The translations under genes were made by a program, and so were the position numbers. Below, one piece after another: positions 52,130 to 62,930 of a stretch of DNA of 64,000 bases. How positions within the stretch are numbered: position 1 is the stretch's first letter; each line of letters starts with the position of its first letter. The DNA is taken from contig NC_087067.1 in NCBI RefSeq assembly GCF_963678635.1, forward strand, positions 46,240,001 to 46,304,000, given 5' to 3'. Source of the stretch: Symsagittifera roscoffensis. Taxonomy: Eukaryota; Xenacoelomorpha; Acoela; Convolutidae. The notes under the pieces are model-generated. The model was not told the origin of the DNA, ran no database searches, and saw only the letters and a list, made by a program, of their open reading frames with translations.

Positions 52130-52650
52130 TCAGAAAGTTTTTTCGGGATTGGGAGGTTTTTGTTTCCTCTGCTTTGACGACCAAAAGTCTGATTGCGGCT
52201 TCTGAGATTTTGAAACCCAACCAATCAATTTTCTTCTGGAAAACGCACATTTTTCCCATTCCACTGCCAATAAGCTTTTGTCGTATTTAATCGGTAATCA
52301 ATGCACAATTGATTGATGTTTCTCTATTGTACCTTTTGAGGCTTTTAGCATATCGTCTTTATAACATTGTGTGAATGGTTTTTTTAAATCAGTCCATGAC
52401 TTTTCGAACTTCGTTGGGCATATCACCCAATTCGTGAGTTCCCTTTAAAAATCGGTACGAGGCCGTGGTGCTACCGCCTACTATGCTAAAATTGCTCTGA
52501 TAATTTTTTCTTTTATTGTTTCAGCTGACTGTAGGCAGTTTTCGAATCTAGAATACTGAACCAGACTGACCCGTCGTTCTTTTCTGATAATTGCAATGCG
52601 ACCTTATCTATGACTTCATGAACATTCGGCATCTGGTTTTTGTTTTTTGA
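52130..52650 (-). pseudogene. Reverse transcriptase remnant
   Basis: Minus-strand translation shows MPNVHEVIDKV, SILDSKTAYSQL (palm motif A region) and INWLGFKI (connection), in the order and spacing of Ty3/gypsy RT. It belongs to the same group as the element at 55.3-61.7 kb. Broken, old. Confidence 0.7.
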
Positions 52651-53346
52651 AAAAAAGATATTTCAATCAGAATTATGAAACAACCTTTGTCGCCTTTTTG
52701 AGTTTTTCAACGTGCCCCTCTTTTTCCATTCTTTTGTATTCTTCGTTCAAACCCAGTATTAAATGTAAAGCACTCTTCTGTCTTTAGTTTGCAACGGTTT
52801 AAAAGAAGAGTCGAAGTGAGTAATTTTTCAATTTTTGGTATGTTGCCGATTCCATTAAATAAGTCTTTAAAATTCGTAAAGAGTTGATTTTACAAAAATG
52901 TTAGCTTAGTGGACTTAATCTCTTCCGTTGACTGTATTACTGAACAGATCGACACTGTGTATTTCTTCTGTTTCACTTCTATTCCAAGCTTTGGGAGATT
53001 GTCGTTGCGCAAAATAATTCGTTCGTACACTTCCGTAATGAAAAAAAGGGATTCTTTGTAGATCCTACCGTGTGACTGAGTTCTCACTAAGATTTTCTCC
53101 AAGATGTTAATTGCGTCGTCTGTCTGTAATTCCCCGATACAATTCTTTTATCCGGTTTTCCGCTGGATAATTTTTCAGATTAGGGTAGCTTAATTTCAGT
53201 TCAAATAATTTGCTAGACGAAATTCACTGGGCTTGCTGAAACTACTGGTATAATCGTAACTACAATCATTTCCCGACCGAGCCCTATGTTCAGTTCTAGA
53301 TCTCTTTTCCCTTCCTCGATTGAAAATAGAATTGATTTCGTTGATT

Positions 53347-53700
53347 TCAAGAATTGTTGTCCGCTTCTGATTTTCTTAGTCCAATTATTTTTTTCATTTC
53401 TTCCTTGATCCGCTTCTCTTCGGCGGCTACGTACACTTTAATCGCTTTCTTGATCCTTGCTTCTTCACTGGCTCTCTCTGTTTCCAGTTCCTTTCCTGCG
53501 GCCTGCTGTAAAATGGGAAACTGATTTGCTGGGACCTCCAGTCCGCTGAGATTGTGATTGTCCAGATGCTCTTTTGCTATGATTGCAAATTGAAATTGGT
53601 CGCTCCAGTGGGTCCAGGGATGGGGATGTGGCGGCTCCATGGTGTGATTTCGCCAGATTGAAAGAATTCCCAGCAGGTTCGATTCATTTGACTGCGCCAT
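53347..53700 (-). pseudogene. Gag remnant of the minus-strand Ty3-like element
   Basis: A 117-codon frame beginning at the primer binding site: its first ATG lies on the TGGCGCAGTC sequence, so the genuine Met may be that of MEPPHPHPWTHWSDQF. This is the Pro/Trp-rich gag start seen in short-LTR Ty3 elements. A charged coiled-coil-like part follows (AAGKELETERASEEARIKKA). Only the N-terminal portion is open. Confidence 0.6.
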
Positions 53701-53918
53701 GGTCTAATAAACTAGGTATGTACAAACTAGGTATGTAAATAGGTATGTACAATCTAAAGGAAATAAAATGAAAAAGAAGATTGTTCAATTGAAATGTCTC
53801 TTCTAAAAACTCGCACGCACAAACAGTGAATGATTAACCAATGGTCGATTTTTTGTAAACTAGACTGGTATCTAATCAATACCGAAGGTCATAAAATTAC
53901 GTAATTAAACCAATCACA
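53700..53918 (-). repeat. 5' LTR of the minus-strand Ty3-like element
   Basis: 219 bp, TGTGATTG... to ...AGACCA on the minus strand, directly followed by the primer binding site. It carries an uninterrupted version of the Polinton target (AATACCGAAGGTCATAAA). Confidence 0.75.
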
Positions 53919-54239
53919 CTATAGACTTAAGCAACCGAAGGCAATACCCACAAAAAAAAACAAGACAAGATTTTAATCGCCAAAAACAAGATAGAGAATT
54001 GATCACAGATGAGGCAGGTGGCATCTTTTCTCAATTTTTCAGAAGATGGTTTGTACTCCTAAGATGCTCTCATTGTTTGTATCTTCAAGTCTTGTATCTG
54101 CATTCGGACAAATGGCGGAGTTCTTTTGAACTCCAGTTTTTTAGTTTCTGGTTTTGGCTAAGGCTGCAGGGGTGCACCGCTGCGTCCAAAAGCAGGAAGC
54201 TCTCGACAGAGGCCTCAACCCCTTCTCCTTGATACTTCT

Positions 54240-55289
54240 TCAGTAACTTAGTGTTTGCCAGTCTGGTCTCGTTTTCAGTCTAGTTTGCTCGCACGTTGTT
54301 TCAATCTTTGCCATTTAACCTCTGTTTTAAAACGTATCACATTATCGGAAGAGTCGCCAGAGTGAAGAGTTTCTACTTTATCGGCGTTATTCCCCATTAG
54401 AATTCGCTCGTCGTTGACATATTTGATATATTCCACTGCATTTTCCATCTCCGAATTCTCGGCTCAGATTTTTGTGTCGTCAGCAAAGAGTGACAGCCAT
54501 TCGAGCGGATTTTGTGAGGCTGTTCATATTTTCTTGATAGTTCTTGTTGGTAAAATTTTTCTTCCAGGTTGGTACTTCAGCAGACTCCAGGTTCTCTTTC
54601 GTGGCAATTTTGAGAACGGTTTTCACTGGCTATGTCCTTAAGCAGCTGGTGGTAGATAATGAATAGCACCAGAGATGTTGAGCATCTTTCTCTTAACGTA
54701 CAAAGAAGCCACTCAGGGTATATAACTGCCTGGCTTTGACACTTTTATTAGTCGATTCTTGGAAGTCCTTGATTGCGTCCAGGAAGGCACCATACCTTCC
54801 CAGCCTCGTACGATGCCCCAAAAAGCCGGCTTATTGATCCTCGGAAATGCCTTCCTGATACCGATAAGCCTCACTTGTGATCAGGTCTCGGGTTTCGCGT
54901 TTGAGTTGCGATGCTTCAATTCCACCACATATTTTTGGAATGCGCACGATGATTTGACTAACACCGGCAAGAACCCACTTTGGGTATCTGAGAGGACACC
55001 TTGGTTTCCTGGCCATTCTCTTAGTAGTTTGGTGAGCAGCTGGGAGCCACAAGCTCCGGTTTGCCATGGTCAGAAGGCAGACAGTTTTGTAGCTATTCGC
55101 ATCATTCCAATTTTGTTTCTTGTGAGGGGGGACGATCTGTCCGCTTTTAAAGCTGTTTTAAACCATTTTTTATCTCTCTCCTGGAAGAGACGCTGTATTT
55201 CATGTTCCTCCTTTAGCTTTCATGTTCCGCCCGGTCTTGAAAATATCCTTGATGAATGGTCTCCTTTGATACCTATTAAAGTGTGTACC
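54240..55289 (-). mobile_element. LINE (non-LTR) reverse transcriptase fragment
   Basis: Minus-strand translation gives GVLSDTQSGFLP (near 55030, the QxGF block), then a LIGIRKAFPRINKPAFWG block (54801-54875) that corresponds to the palm motif A D.RKAFD segment, then SLFADDTKI at 54467-54492 (motif C). The spacing of ~120 residues between A and C is normal. The motif A Asp is replaced by Gly, a stop follows FADDTKI, and frames shift between blocks, so it is dead. Endonuclease and tail are not visible. The clade is unresolved. The LTR of the next element begins at its right edge. Confidence 0.6.
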
Positions 55290-55486
55290 GTTTTTCTTCT
55301 TGTGTATTTTGCACGATTTTTTCTCCGGAAAATTGACATGCTATTTTTGTCTATTCTGGTAGATCCTGCTGGACAAAATTTGAAGCCAGCACCATATCCA
55401 GCGAGACCGGATTACCCCTTTGCAGATTTTTTTTTCTGCAACCTTTCCGATTCAAGAATTAGATACTCATACACTGCGGTATGACA
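55290..55486 (+). repeat. 5' LTR of the plus-strand Ty3-like element
   Basis: Matches 61529-61690 over at least 160 bp (shared: GAAAATTGACATGCTATT, CCTGCTGGACAAAATTTGAA). It ends ATGACA directly before the primer binding site. Confidence 0.82.
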
Positions 55487-55503
55487 TGGCGCAGTCAGCA
55501 GGA
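55487..55503 (+). promoter_or_regulatory. Primer binding site
   Basis: TGGCGCAGTCAGCAGGA immediately after the LTR. It resembles the TGGCGCAGTC-type site of several insect Ty3/gypsy elements and equals the site of the 53.7-kb element over its first ten bases. Confidence 0.75.
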
Positions 55504-55596
55504 TATTCCTAAAACCCACTGAATTTTTACCCGTTTTGGGAGAAGACGTCTGTCAAAACACCACTAGAGTGGTCCAAGTAGGCATCTATACTGGAG

Positions 55597-56325
55597 ATGG
55601 CTGTATTTGCAAAGGATGGAATTGAGGTACGGAATTTATTGAGAGCCAGACCACCACTTGTAGAACCTTCAGAACCTGTGTACGAAGTTGAAATAACGGG
55701 CGAAACAGAGGCACAAAAGAAAAACCAAGAGGTTCGCAATCAGGAGGAACGAGTTGGTTGGGAGAACCACGTCATAAAAGGCCGGGAGAAAGGAGTGTTA
55801 TGCAATTCATATACGTGGGACGAAGCAGACGCGAAAGCTCGCAGCTATTATTTTCTCTGCTTGGGAGCCGAAGGACAAAGACAAATTCAACAGAAAAGAC
55901 AGGGTTTGGAACTACACAATGTGACCACACAAGAACTCATCGCGACACTGGAAGACATTTTTGTTACAAACAGAATAGTAGCCTTCGAAAGATATAATTT
56001 TATCTGTGGGAAACGAAAGAAATCGGAGAGTCTTGAACAATTTCATGCAGACCTAGTCGAATTAGCCTCACGGGCTGACTGTGGGGACCGAGAAGACGAA
56101 TGGGTCAGAGACATGTTCGCAGCGCAGATGAACAATGACAAGATCGCAGAAAAATTATTAGCAGAAACAGGAGTCCACAAGAGTCCACAAGATGCGTACG
56201 AGGATGCAATCCGTCGGGAAAAAGGCATTGTACACAGCCGCACAATGAAAATAAATCCAGGAGGACAAACTACAACAAAACAAGAAACGGTAATTTATAT
56301 CAACACAAGTGGTCGATACAATTAG
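55597..56325 (+). CDS. Gag of the plus-strand Ty3-like element
   Basis: 242 codons. After a charged head comes the gag core: AKARSYYFLCLGAEGQRQIQ, TTQELIATLEDIF, then ESLEQFHADLVELASRADCG and DAYEDAIRREKG. These match the retrotransposon gag capsid domain (helices before a zinc knuckle). A CCHC-type region follows at 56440-56560. It would assemble the particle. The frame itself is open, though the element as a whole is dead. Confidence 0.8.
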   Translation: MAVFAKDGIEVRNLLRARPPLVEPSEPVYEVEITGETEAQKKNQEVRNQEERVGWENHVIKGREKGVLCNSYTWDEADAKARSYYFLCLGAEGQRQIQQKRQGLELHNVTTQELIATLEDIFVTNRIVAFERYNFICGKRKKSESLEQFHADLVELASRADCGDREDEWVRDMFAAQMNNDKIAEKLLAETGVHKSPQDAYEDAIRREKGIVHSRTMKINPGGQTTTKQETVIYINTSGRYN

Positions 56326-56641
56326 TCAAACAATAAAAACTCACAAAGAAGTCGGGGTGTTTTTCGCGGACGACCGTACCCACGTGGAACGCAAGACACA
56401 TAGAGGACAACATAGAAACATTAATGTAAACGTTTCAAATTAATGCTACAAATGCGGAAACCAATACAATCAAAATGATTTACAATCTTGTCCGGCCAAA
56501 GAGAAGATTTGTTCAAAATGTGCCAAACGAGATCATTTTGCAAAAGTTTATAGATCCACAAACGTTAACTACTTAGGAAACCGACAGTTTGAACAACAGG
56601 AAGAAATAGAAACAGAGAGTCTGAAAACCAAAAACGACCCT

Positions 56642-56995
56642 GTGGCATTCGCTGAGTTCACCTCATATAATGGATGGGATGAATATCAAATAGACAAATT
56701 CTCGGATTTGGCAATTGCTGAATCCTTCGAGATCAAAAACACAAAAATCTTATCGGAAGATGATCTAGTTGGTCAGATTTTTAAACGAAAATCAAATTCT
56801 GAAGAACTATTCGCTCATGCCGATTCAGGTAGCCCAATGTCTTTCCTAAATGAGAAAACCGCACGGCGTATACAACAAAAAGATAAATCAGCACTATTCA
56901 AATGCATCCCACCGGACGACACTGCCAGAAACCTGGCATGCTACAGTGGTGAAACAATAATACCGAAAGGAAGATTGATAATAACCATCGAATAA
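56642..56995 (+). pseudogene. Aspartic protease remnant
   Basis: 117 codons with FAHADSGSPMSFLNEKTA, where DSG is the catalytic triplet, followed by KGRLIITIE. This is the retropepsin segment between gag and RT. Part of a broken element. Confidence 0.65.
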
Positions 56996-57376
56996 GGAGG
57001 CTGGAGAACTCAATCAGCTCCGTTTATCATTGTGAATGATCAGTAAGCAAACATCATAGGACGCAACAATCTACCGCAAATAGGTGAAAAGTTGATCCAA
57101 GAAAAACAAAAACAAATTGTGTTAAGTGTACGCAATCAGGAAGAATCAGATCCAGAATTTAAACAATGGGTCTAAGCTAACTTTCAACAACTGTGCATAC
57201 GTATAGGAAAATCGAAAAGTCATATGATGAGAACTCAGTTCAACCAAGATTTCATTCCAATTCATTAAAAAGGTCGACATATCCCTGTGCATCTACAGGA
57301 ACGAGTTGAAGGGGAGTTGAACAAGCTGATGGATCAAGATTTCATTCCAATTCATTAAAAAGGTCGACATATCCCT

Positions 57377-58090
57377 ATGCATCTACAGGAACGAGTTGAA
57401 GGGGAGTTGAACAAGCTGATGGATCAAAAGTTAGATAAATGCTCGGATCGAAAATTTATTAGCTCAATTGTCAAAGTAGTACAAAAGTATCAAACAGTTG
57501 AACTCGCGTTAGACTCTATTAAAATCAACAAATTCATCCACAAAATTAAATACAAAGTGCCTAACATCGATCTACTCTTGGATAATATTATACAGGTGGT
57601 AAAATTAGACAAATCCAAACAAGCACTTTTTTCTACACTCGATCTTTGCTACGCATATTCACAAATCCCTTTGGATAAAGTGATCAGAAAACAATGCAAT
57701 TTCAGTCTCATTGGTGGTAACGCCACAGAGACATATCAGTTTAAAACAAGATTTTATGGCCACACGGATATGCCAGCCAAATTTCAAAAAGCGATCAATC
57801 TAATCCTTACGAATTGCACGAGCATCGTTGCTTACTTGGACGATATGTTAATATCTGGATCTACACCGTCAAAAGTTACAATCAGTCCTGAAAAAACTAG
57901 ACAAAGAAAATCTTGCAATATCAATGGACAAATGTAAGTTCGCCTGGAAACAGTTTGAGTGGTTAGGATTCAACATTAATAGCGAAGGAACAAAACCCCT
58001 TGTAAGAAAAAGTGAGGCTATCCAAAAACTATCACCACCAAAAAGTTTTAAACAAATGAAAATTTTATGGGGTCCATACACCATCTTACA
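57377..58090 (+). pseudogene. Reverse transcriptase remnant
   Basis: Shows IDLLLDNIIQVVKLDKSKQA, STLDLCYAYSQIPLDK (motif A), CNFSLIGGNATETYQFKTRF, DMPAKFQKAINLIL and IVAYLDDMLISG (YLDD motif C), then FEWLGFNINSEGTKPL. Ty3/gypsy RT, broken. Confidence 0.85.
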
Positions 58091-58289
58091 CGATGTATAC
58101 CAAAGTTAGCACAAACCGCTGCAGCCTTACGCCCACTGCTAAAAAACACAGAATAAAAAAAAACCAGCTGACTGGTCACTAGAGCATAACCACAACTGGT
58201 CACTAGAGCATAACACAGAGCATAACACAGCAGAAGGTTGGGTTGCCGTAGCTTATGCGTCATGTTTTTTAAACTCATTGGAGGAAAAA

Positions 58290-58600
58290 TGTTTCCGTAA
58301 ATGAACTAGAATTATTAGGGTTCGTGTAGGCAAGCGAACAATTTAAATACTATCTTTACGGATAGCACTTTACAGTCATCACACAACACGCGTTAATCAG
58401 CGCTTTAAACGCAAGCGAAGGATCAAAAACACACCAAAGCCGGATCACGCGTTGGATCGACCGATTGAAACCATTTCATTTTGACATCAAACATCTCGCA
58501 GGAATAAAGATGGTATTAATAGACTATATTTCCCAAAATCCAGTTGGATTGGCAATACCCCCTGGTGAATACGACGAAGAGTTTGTTGTAGCATGAGTTA
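58290..58600 (+). pseudogene. RNase H remnant
   Basis: The translation contains FKYYLYG, ALISALNASEGSKTHQSRIT and RWIDRLKPFHFDIKHLAGIK, then IPPGEYDEEFVVA, the C-terminal RNase H and tether pattern of this Ty3 group. Broken. Confidence 0.7.
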
Positions 58601-58911
58601 GGACATTCATAAATAACTCGAGTTGATTGACAATGTCATTCTAAATAATCTAGCCAATCAAAACAAAGCACCGTATGAGCTGATCAAAAAGCGCGCGAGG
58701 GTTATTGGATGCTACTTCAAACATTCAATTAACAACTAAACATTCCAAACATTCAGCATTCGGTCACTTTGAAACTAACAACAATAATCAGTTTCACTCA
58801 AAACCTGCTAAAAAACAGTCAGCTCTCTCTTAAGCGAAAAATCAACAATACCAGCCAATCTGCAAAAATTCAAATCACACAATCTCAGTAAATCAAATTC
58901 AAATATCGAAA

Positions 58912-59184
58912 ATGAGCCGCAAAACAGGAACAAAAGGGTTTAAAGGAGGTTTTATCCCGCCGGAACTCAAAGCAAACGAGTCGCGGGGCCGAAAAGAGAT
59001 AACACAAAATTGGCAAGGCTCATCAGACCGCGAAGAGAGTCTTTCGGACCCAAGATGGCACAAGCGACCTCCCACGAAAGGGAAAAAGGGAAATGCAGAT
59101 CTAACAAAATCCCCGCAACAAGAATCAGTTCATATCGCCTCCACAACACCCGTACGGGATGCCAGGAGTGGTACTGTCGGCTAA
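58912..59184 (+). other. Spacer frame between RNase H and integrase
   Basis: 90 codons, basic and Gly/Lys-rich (MSRKTGTKGFKGGFIPPELK). It is followed by an (ACA)n run at 59254-59288. Possibly a linker of pol or chance. Confidence 0.3.
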
Positions 59185-59255
59185 AAAGAAAACAAACACA
59201 ACTACACATTTGAATGTAACTACAAAGACGACACAGGCTGCACAAACTGAACCAC

Positions 59256-59287
<32 letters not shown>

Positions 59288-59579
59288 GCTACACAAACCA
59301 CATCAGATAGGAGAGAAGACACAGCAGAAACCTGTGTAAGCCGCGTAGACCCGAATATCTGCATACAAGACGATCAGACACACAATGTAGATTCACCAAC
59401 AATGGGAAACACTATACAATTAGAAGCCAGCCATGAAATGGTAATTAAGTGACTTGGAGAAAGCCACAAACACAGCGGAATCGGAGGAAGACACACCGCT
59501 GTTCAGAAAAAGGTTACAGCGGGTTCTTTGCGTACGATTTATTGCTGCAGCCACATAGTAGGACCGAAATCTGCGCCCA

Positions 59580-60900
59580 TTGATCAATTTTGTCAAGAAG
59601 AAGGGTTGGGAAGCCATCACAGCATCCTACGGACAATACCGGCACAACATACGGAACAGGCTACATGTCCGAGAGGATTGTCTACTCATAATCGTCATAC
59701 CTACGCAACTCAGACAGACAGTGCTAGACAGCCTCCATTTGACACATCCAGGATCGGCAGCCATGTTGGATTTCTGTCAACATGTCTGGTTCCCACATAT
59801 TCATCGGCCAATTGTGCAGATGGCACAGAATTGCAAACACTGCAGGGAACAAGGTAAAAACTTAAAACCCTTTATAGGAAAGAAACATTCAATCCAAATG
59901 GAACCAGTGGTTGAACCTAATGAGGAAGTCCAATTAAATTTCGCAGGGTGCCTTCCGGATGAATTAAATAGGGACGCAAACATTTTAGTTGCAACAGATA
60001 AGTGCTCAAAATTTCCCACTGCAAAAGTTGTTACTAATACAACAGCGGACTTTGCCATTAAATTTAAGCAAAAATACAATTCAATAACGGGGTACCCCAA
60101 AGATCAAGATGCAACCAAGCGCAAAAATTTAGAGCTAAAACATTTCAACTGTTTTGCAGTACCAACAATTTAAACCTACTGTTTGCTCCGGTAGACGATC
60201 ATAGAGCAATAGGGGTAGTAGAAATAATGATACAAACTTTAAAACGAAAGTTAGCGGTAATGAAAATTGATAAAACAAACACACCATACAAACTCGCCTC
60301 AGATGTAGCCGAAATTATTAAAACATTGAGAATAACATCACATGGCGTAACGAAGCTTTAATCCTTTGAAGCCCACATGGGCCGTAAACCAAACACACCA
60401 TTGTCAAACGTAGCAACTAGTAGTTCAGCTAACAACCTCAACTGGGAAAGCGCAAAACATGCATGTTTAGATCGAAAGAACCTTACAAAGCCGCCACTAC
60501 CCACCGAAGTAATGCTTGACTTACAACGGTGATCGGAAGTTGAAGTATCTATCAATTAGAAAAAACCAAAACCACAAATGCCAAGGAATCTCACAATTAC
60601 AAATTTCCCGACACAACAAACCACAGGTGCAAGACCAATAGTTTTAGAAATAGTCAAGGATAGGTTAAATGTAAGATAGAACGGGGTACAAACAACAGTA
60701 GGCAAACACACGAACAAACGTATAGAACAAGTAGCACGGAAAACGATTAGAATACCAACGAACGTTAAGGATCCAAAAACATTCGAACAAAAATACAAAA
60801 CCATAAACGGGAAAACTCTAACATATACTCCACTCACCGCATGGGTGAAAACATTCGGAAAGCAACCGAGACTATTTAGAAATTGCGATGCTGCATTTGT
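59580..60900 (+). pseudogene. Integrase remnant
   Basis: The 59580-60173 frame has the zinc-binding part (LHLTHPGSAAMLDFCQHVWF, then CKHCREQGK) and the first catalytic strand region (VQLNFAGCL...NILVATDKCSKFP). Further on, VDDHRAIGVVEIMIQTLKRK (near 60190) holds the catalytic Glu block, and FEAHMGRKPNTPL and KDPKTFEQKYKTINGKTLTY mark the C-terminal region. Broken and old. Confidence 0.8.
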
Positions 60901-61528
60901 CCCAAACCCTTTAATATACGGACCATGCAGATCGTCTCGGCTCAGTGATTACGTTGACTTCACTGTGACTTCACGGTGACTTCACTTGTCAACCTGTGTA
61001 CGTTTGGATGCTTGTATGAAGCAATAGTTTCTAACTTTTCCTCAGCACGAGCAATCAATGAACTCTTCCTGTCCGAGGACTATCCGTCTCTATCAGTTAC
61101 TTAACTTATTTCCACGTGCGAACCTTCTTGTTTCCATTCTAACAACAAAGAATGCATCGCCACTTTGATTTGTTAAAGTTCGAAGTCGTCTCAGACATTT
61201 TTCCAGGATGAGTGTTTTCAGCTGACCTTGATGAGCCAGTGGAGTGAACCATTCTTATGTGGCTCGACCCACCAGACCTACGTCTAACCCAGGATTTTTT
61301 TGTTTTCAGATGCCTTGGACTAAACCATATGCCAAATGTTTTCATCTTTTGACTTGTCGGACAACTTTACGTCAGTTTTCGAGATGACTCCCGGCAAAAC
61401 ATTGTTTCTTATGATCACTCCGGACCCGATTCAAAGCGTGGCTTAGACTGAACGAATTGAAATCTCCTTTTCGGACAAAACTTCAGATTTGTGCAAAATT
61501 TCAGATAGAACTCTTTTGACTGGCTAAT

Positions 61529-61690
61529 GTTTTTCTTCTTGTGTTCTTTGCAAGAATTTTTCTCTGGAAAATTGACATGCTATTATTGTCCATTCTGTTA
61601 GGTCCTGCTGGACAAAATTTGAAGCCACCACCATATCCAGCGAGACCGGATTGCCCCTTTGCAGATATCTTTTTTCTGCAACCTTTCCGA
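61529..61690 (+). repeat. 3' LTR of the plus-strand Ty3-like element
   Basis: Second copy of 55290-55452. The end is not sharp; it probably runs to about 61725. Confidence 0.78.
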
Positions 61691-61739
61691 CAGGGAGCTC
61701 AGAATTTATCGGTATAGGTTGTTCTGATCTGCCCCAACA

Positions 61740-62930
61740 CTTGGTTAATGGAACTTCGTCATGTGTTCTTGTCTAAGAAACAATAAAACGTCTCTGATTT
61801 TTGAAGTTTGTCACGCATCCTATGTTAAACAAGCATATGGAAGCGATCAGGTCTGACTATCGATTGATCAATGTAGCTATGTTTCGTTTAATACGTTTTC
61901 AACCATAACAACGCTCGGTTGTCTACTTGAAGCTTATAGGGTCCGCTTCCTCGATAATATTTGAGATTTTCAACAAAAGTAATAACCTCGCGTTTTTCCG
62001 CCATCGGCGAACCATATTAATTTCATTTCGGAAACACTGAAGACATTGCTGCCTTAAGCTAAAGATCATACAACCATCGTCCCTTTCCATTTTCGTCCTT
62101 GACGTAGGATGCCTTGAATGCCAGCGTGGATGCATTAAGGTTTGGTATAAACATCCCCTTTTCACTTGGTTTTACGTGCGTTTTTTATCAGGCGAATTTT
62201 TAGCGCTTGATTTGCGTGATTTGTTGCATCGGGTATGTTATATCTACGTATCTTGTGACAAACTCCTGAAAGTTGTTGTCAAAGCTGAAAGCTCTCATCA
62301 GCTCGCCGTCAGTTTTTAGCAATGCTTCGACCGCCAATGGGTCTGGTCTGATATTCCTTGTTCATCTGCCATCCGATTCAGATTTTGTATGGATTTTTTC
62401 AGGATTTCAGATTTCGATAACTTGCAATACAACCTGGGTTATTTCATGCGAATGGCAACATCTTCGACTTTTTCTGTATAATCCTCAATCGTAGGTGTCG
62501 CAACCACAACGTCGCAAACGTAGCATATTATCAGGCTCCCTTACTTTTTATTACGCTCGTGGGTGATTGGATCATTAATCGTTGAAATGAGGCTGTTGCG
62601 TTGCAGAGACCAAAAGGCCATCTTTTCCACTAAAGCAGTCCCGCTCGCATGCGATGTTGTTTGCAAAAAAGAGACGTTCGCTTCTAAATCTTTCCATCCA
62701 AAATCGGTTACTACCTGAAAATTTTAGTGAAATGAGCTGTAATGAAATCTGCCTTCATGTACGATTGAAGTGAACGTGCAATTTGTTGTTGAAACTCGCG
62801 ATGCAATATAAACGCTGTTTTTTTAATGGCTTTTTTCACATTTTTGTTTTGACCATTTGAAAAAGGAGAACTTTGTATTTGGCTGTGTTTTAGTTTTTTT
62901 CTTTTGTTTTTTTTTGTTTTCATTGCAAAA
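61740..62930 (-). pseudogene. Ty3-like RT-RNase H remnant related to the giant element
   Basis: Minus-strand translation shows HRE (near 62820), ICYVCDVVVATPTIEDYTEK, RPDPLAVEALL, VDNRALLWLKTY (61890-61945) and HRMRDKLQKSE. Each lines up with the giant element (YVDDVVIATPTLEDH, RPDPDAVEAVL, VDNRALSWLKTY, HRTRDKHQNAD) in the same order. Badly broken (over ten breaks). It is an old relative of that lineage and no accessory frame is seen beside it. Confidence 0.7.

Larger units (their letters stand above)
48583..53918 (-). mobile_element. Decayed minus-strand Ty3-like element, host of the Polinton
   Basis: It reads right to left: LTR 53700-53918, a primer binding site at 53682-53699 (TGGCGCAGTCAAATGAATC), a gag fragment, protease-to-RT region with MPNVHEVIDKV and SILDSKTAYSQL near 52500-52650, a connection segment with INWLGFKI near 52200, then a very degraded RNase H-integrase region. 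The other LTR is split by the Polinton (48589-48620 plus about 30160-30312). It is about 5.4 kb when the Polinton is left out. Badly broken (well over ten breaks), therefore old. Confidence 0.8.
55290..61725 (+). mobile_element. Decayed plus-strand Ty3-like element with short LTRs
   Basis: About 6.4 kb. LTRs at 55290-55486 and 61529 to about 61725, a primer binding site at 55487, then gag, CCHC knuckle region (56440-56560), protease, RT, RNase H, a spacer frame and integrase in Ty3 order. The LTR copies are roughly 90% identical where alignable. Broken (more than ten breaks), so inactive. The family is shared with the minus-strand element at 48.6-53.9 kb, as shown by the primer binding site and RT motifs. 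Confidence 0.88.

Noticed and set aside
54759-55484. 241-codon plus-strand frame
   Set aside because: It is antisense to the LINE RT blocks and runs into an LTR; composition is not protein-like.
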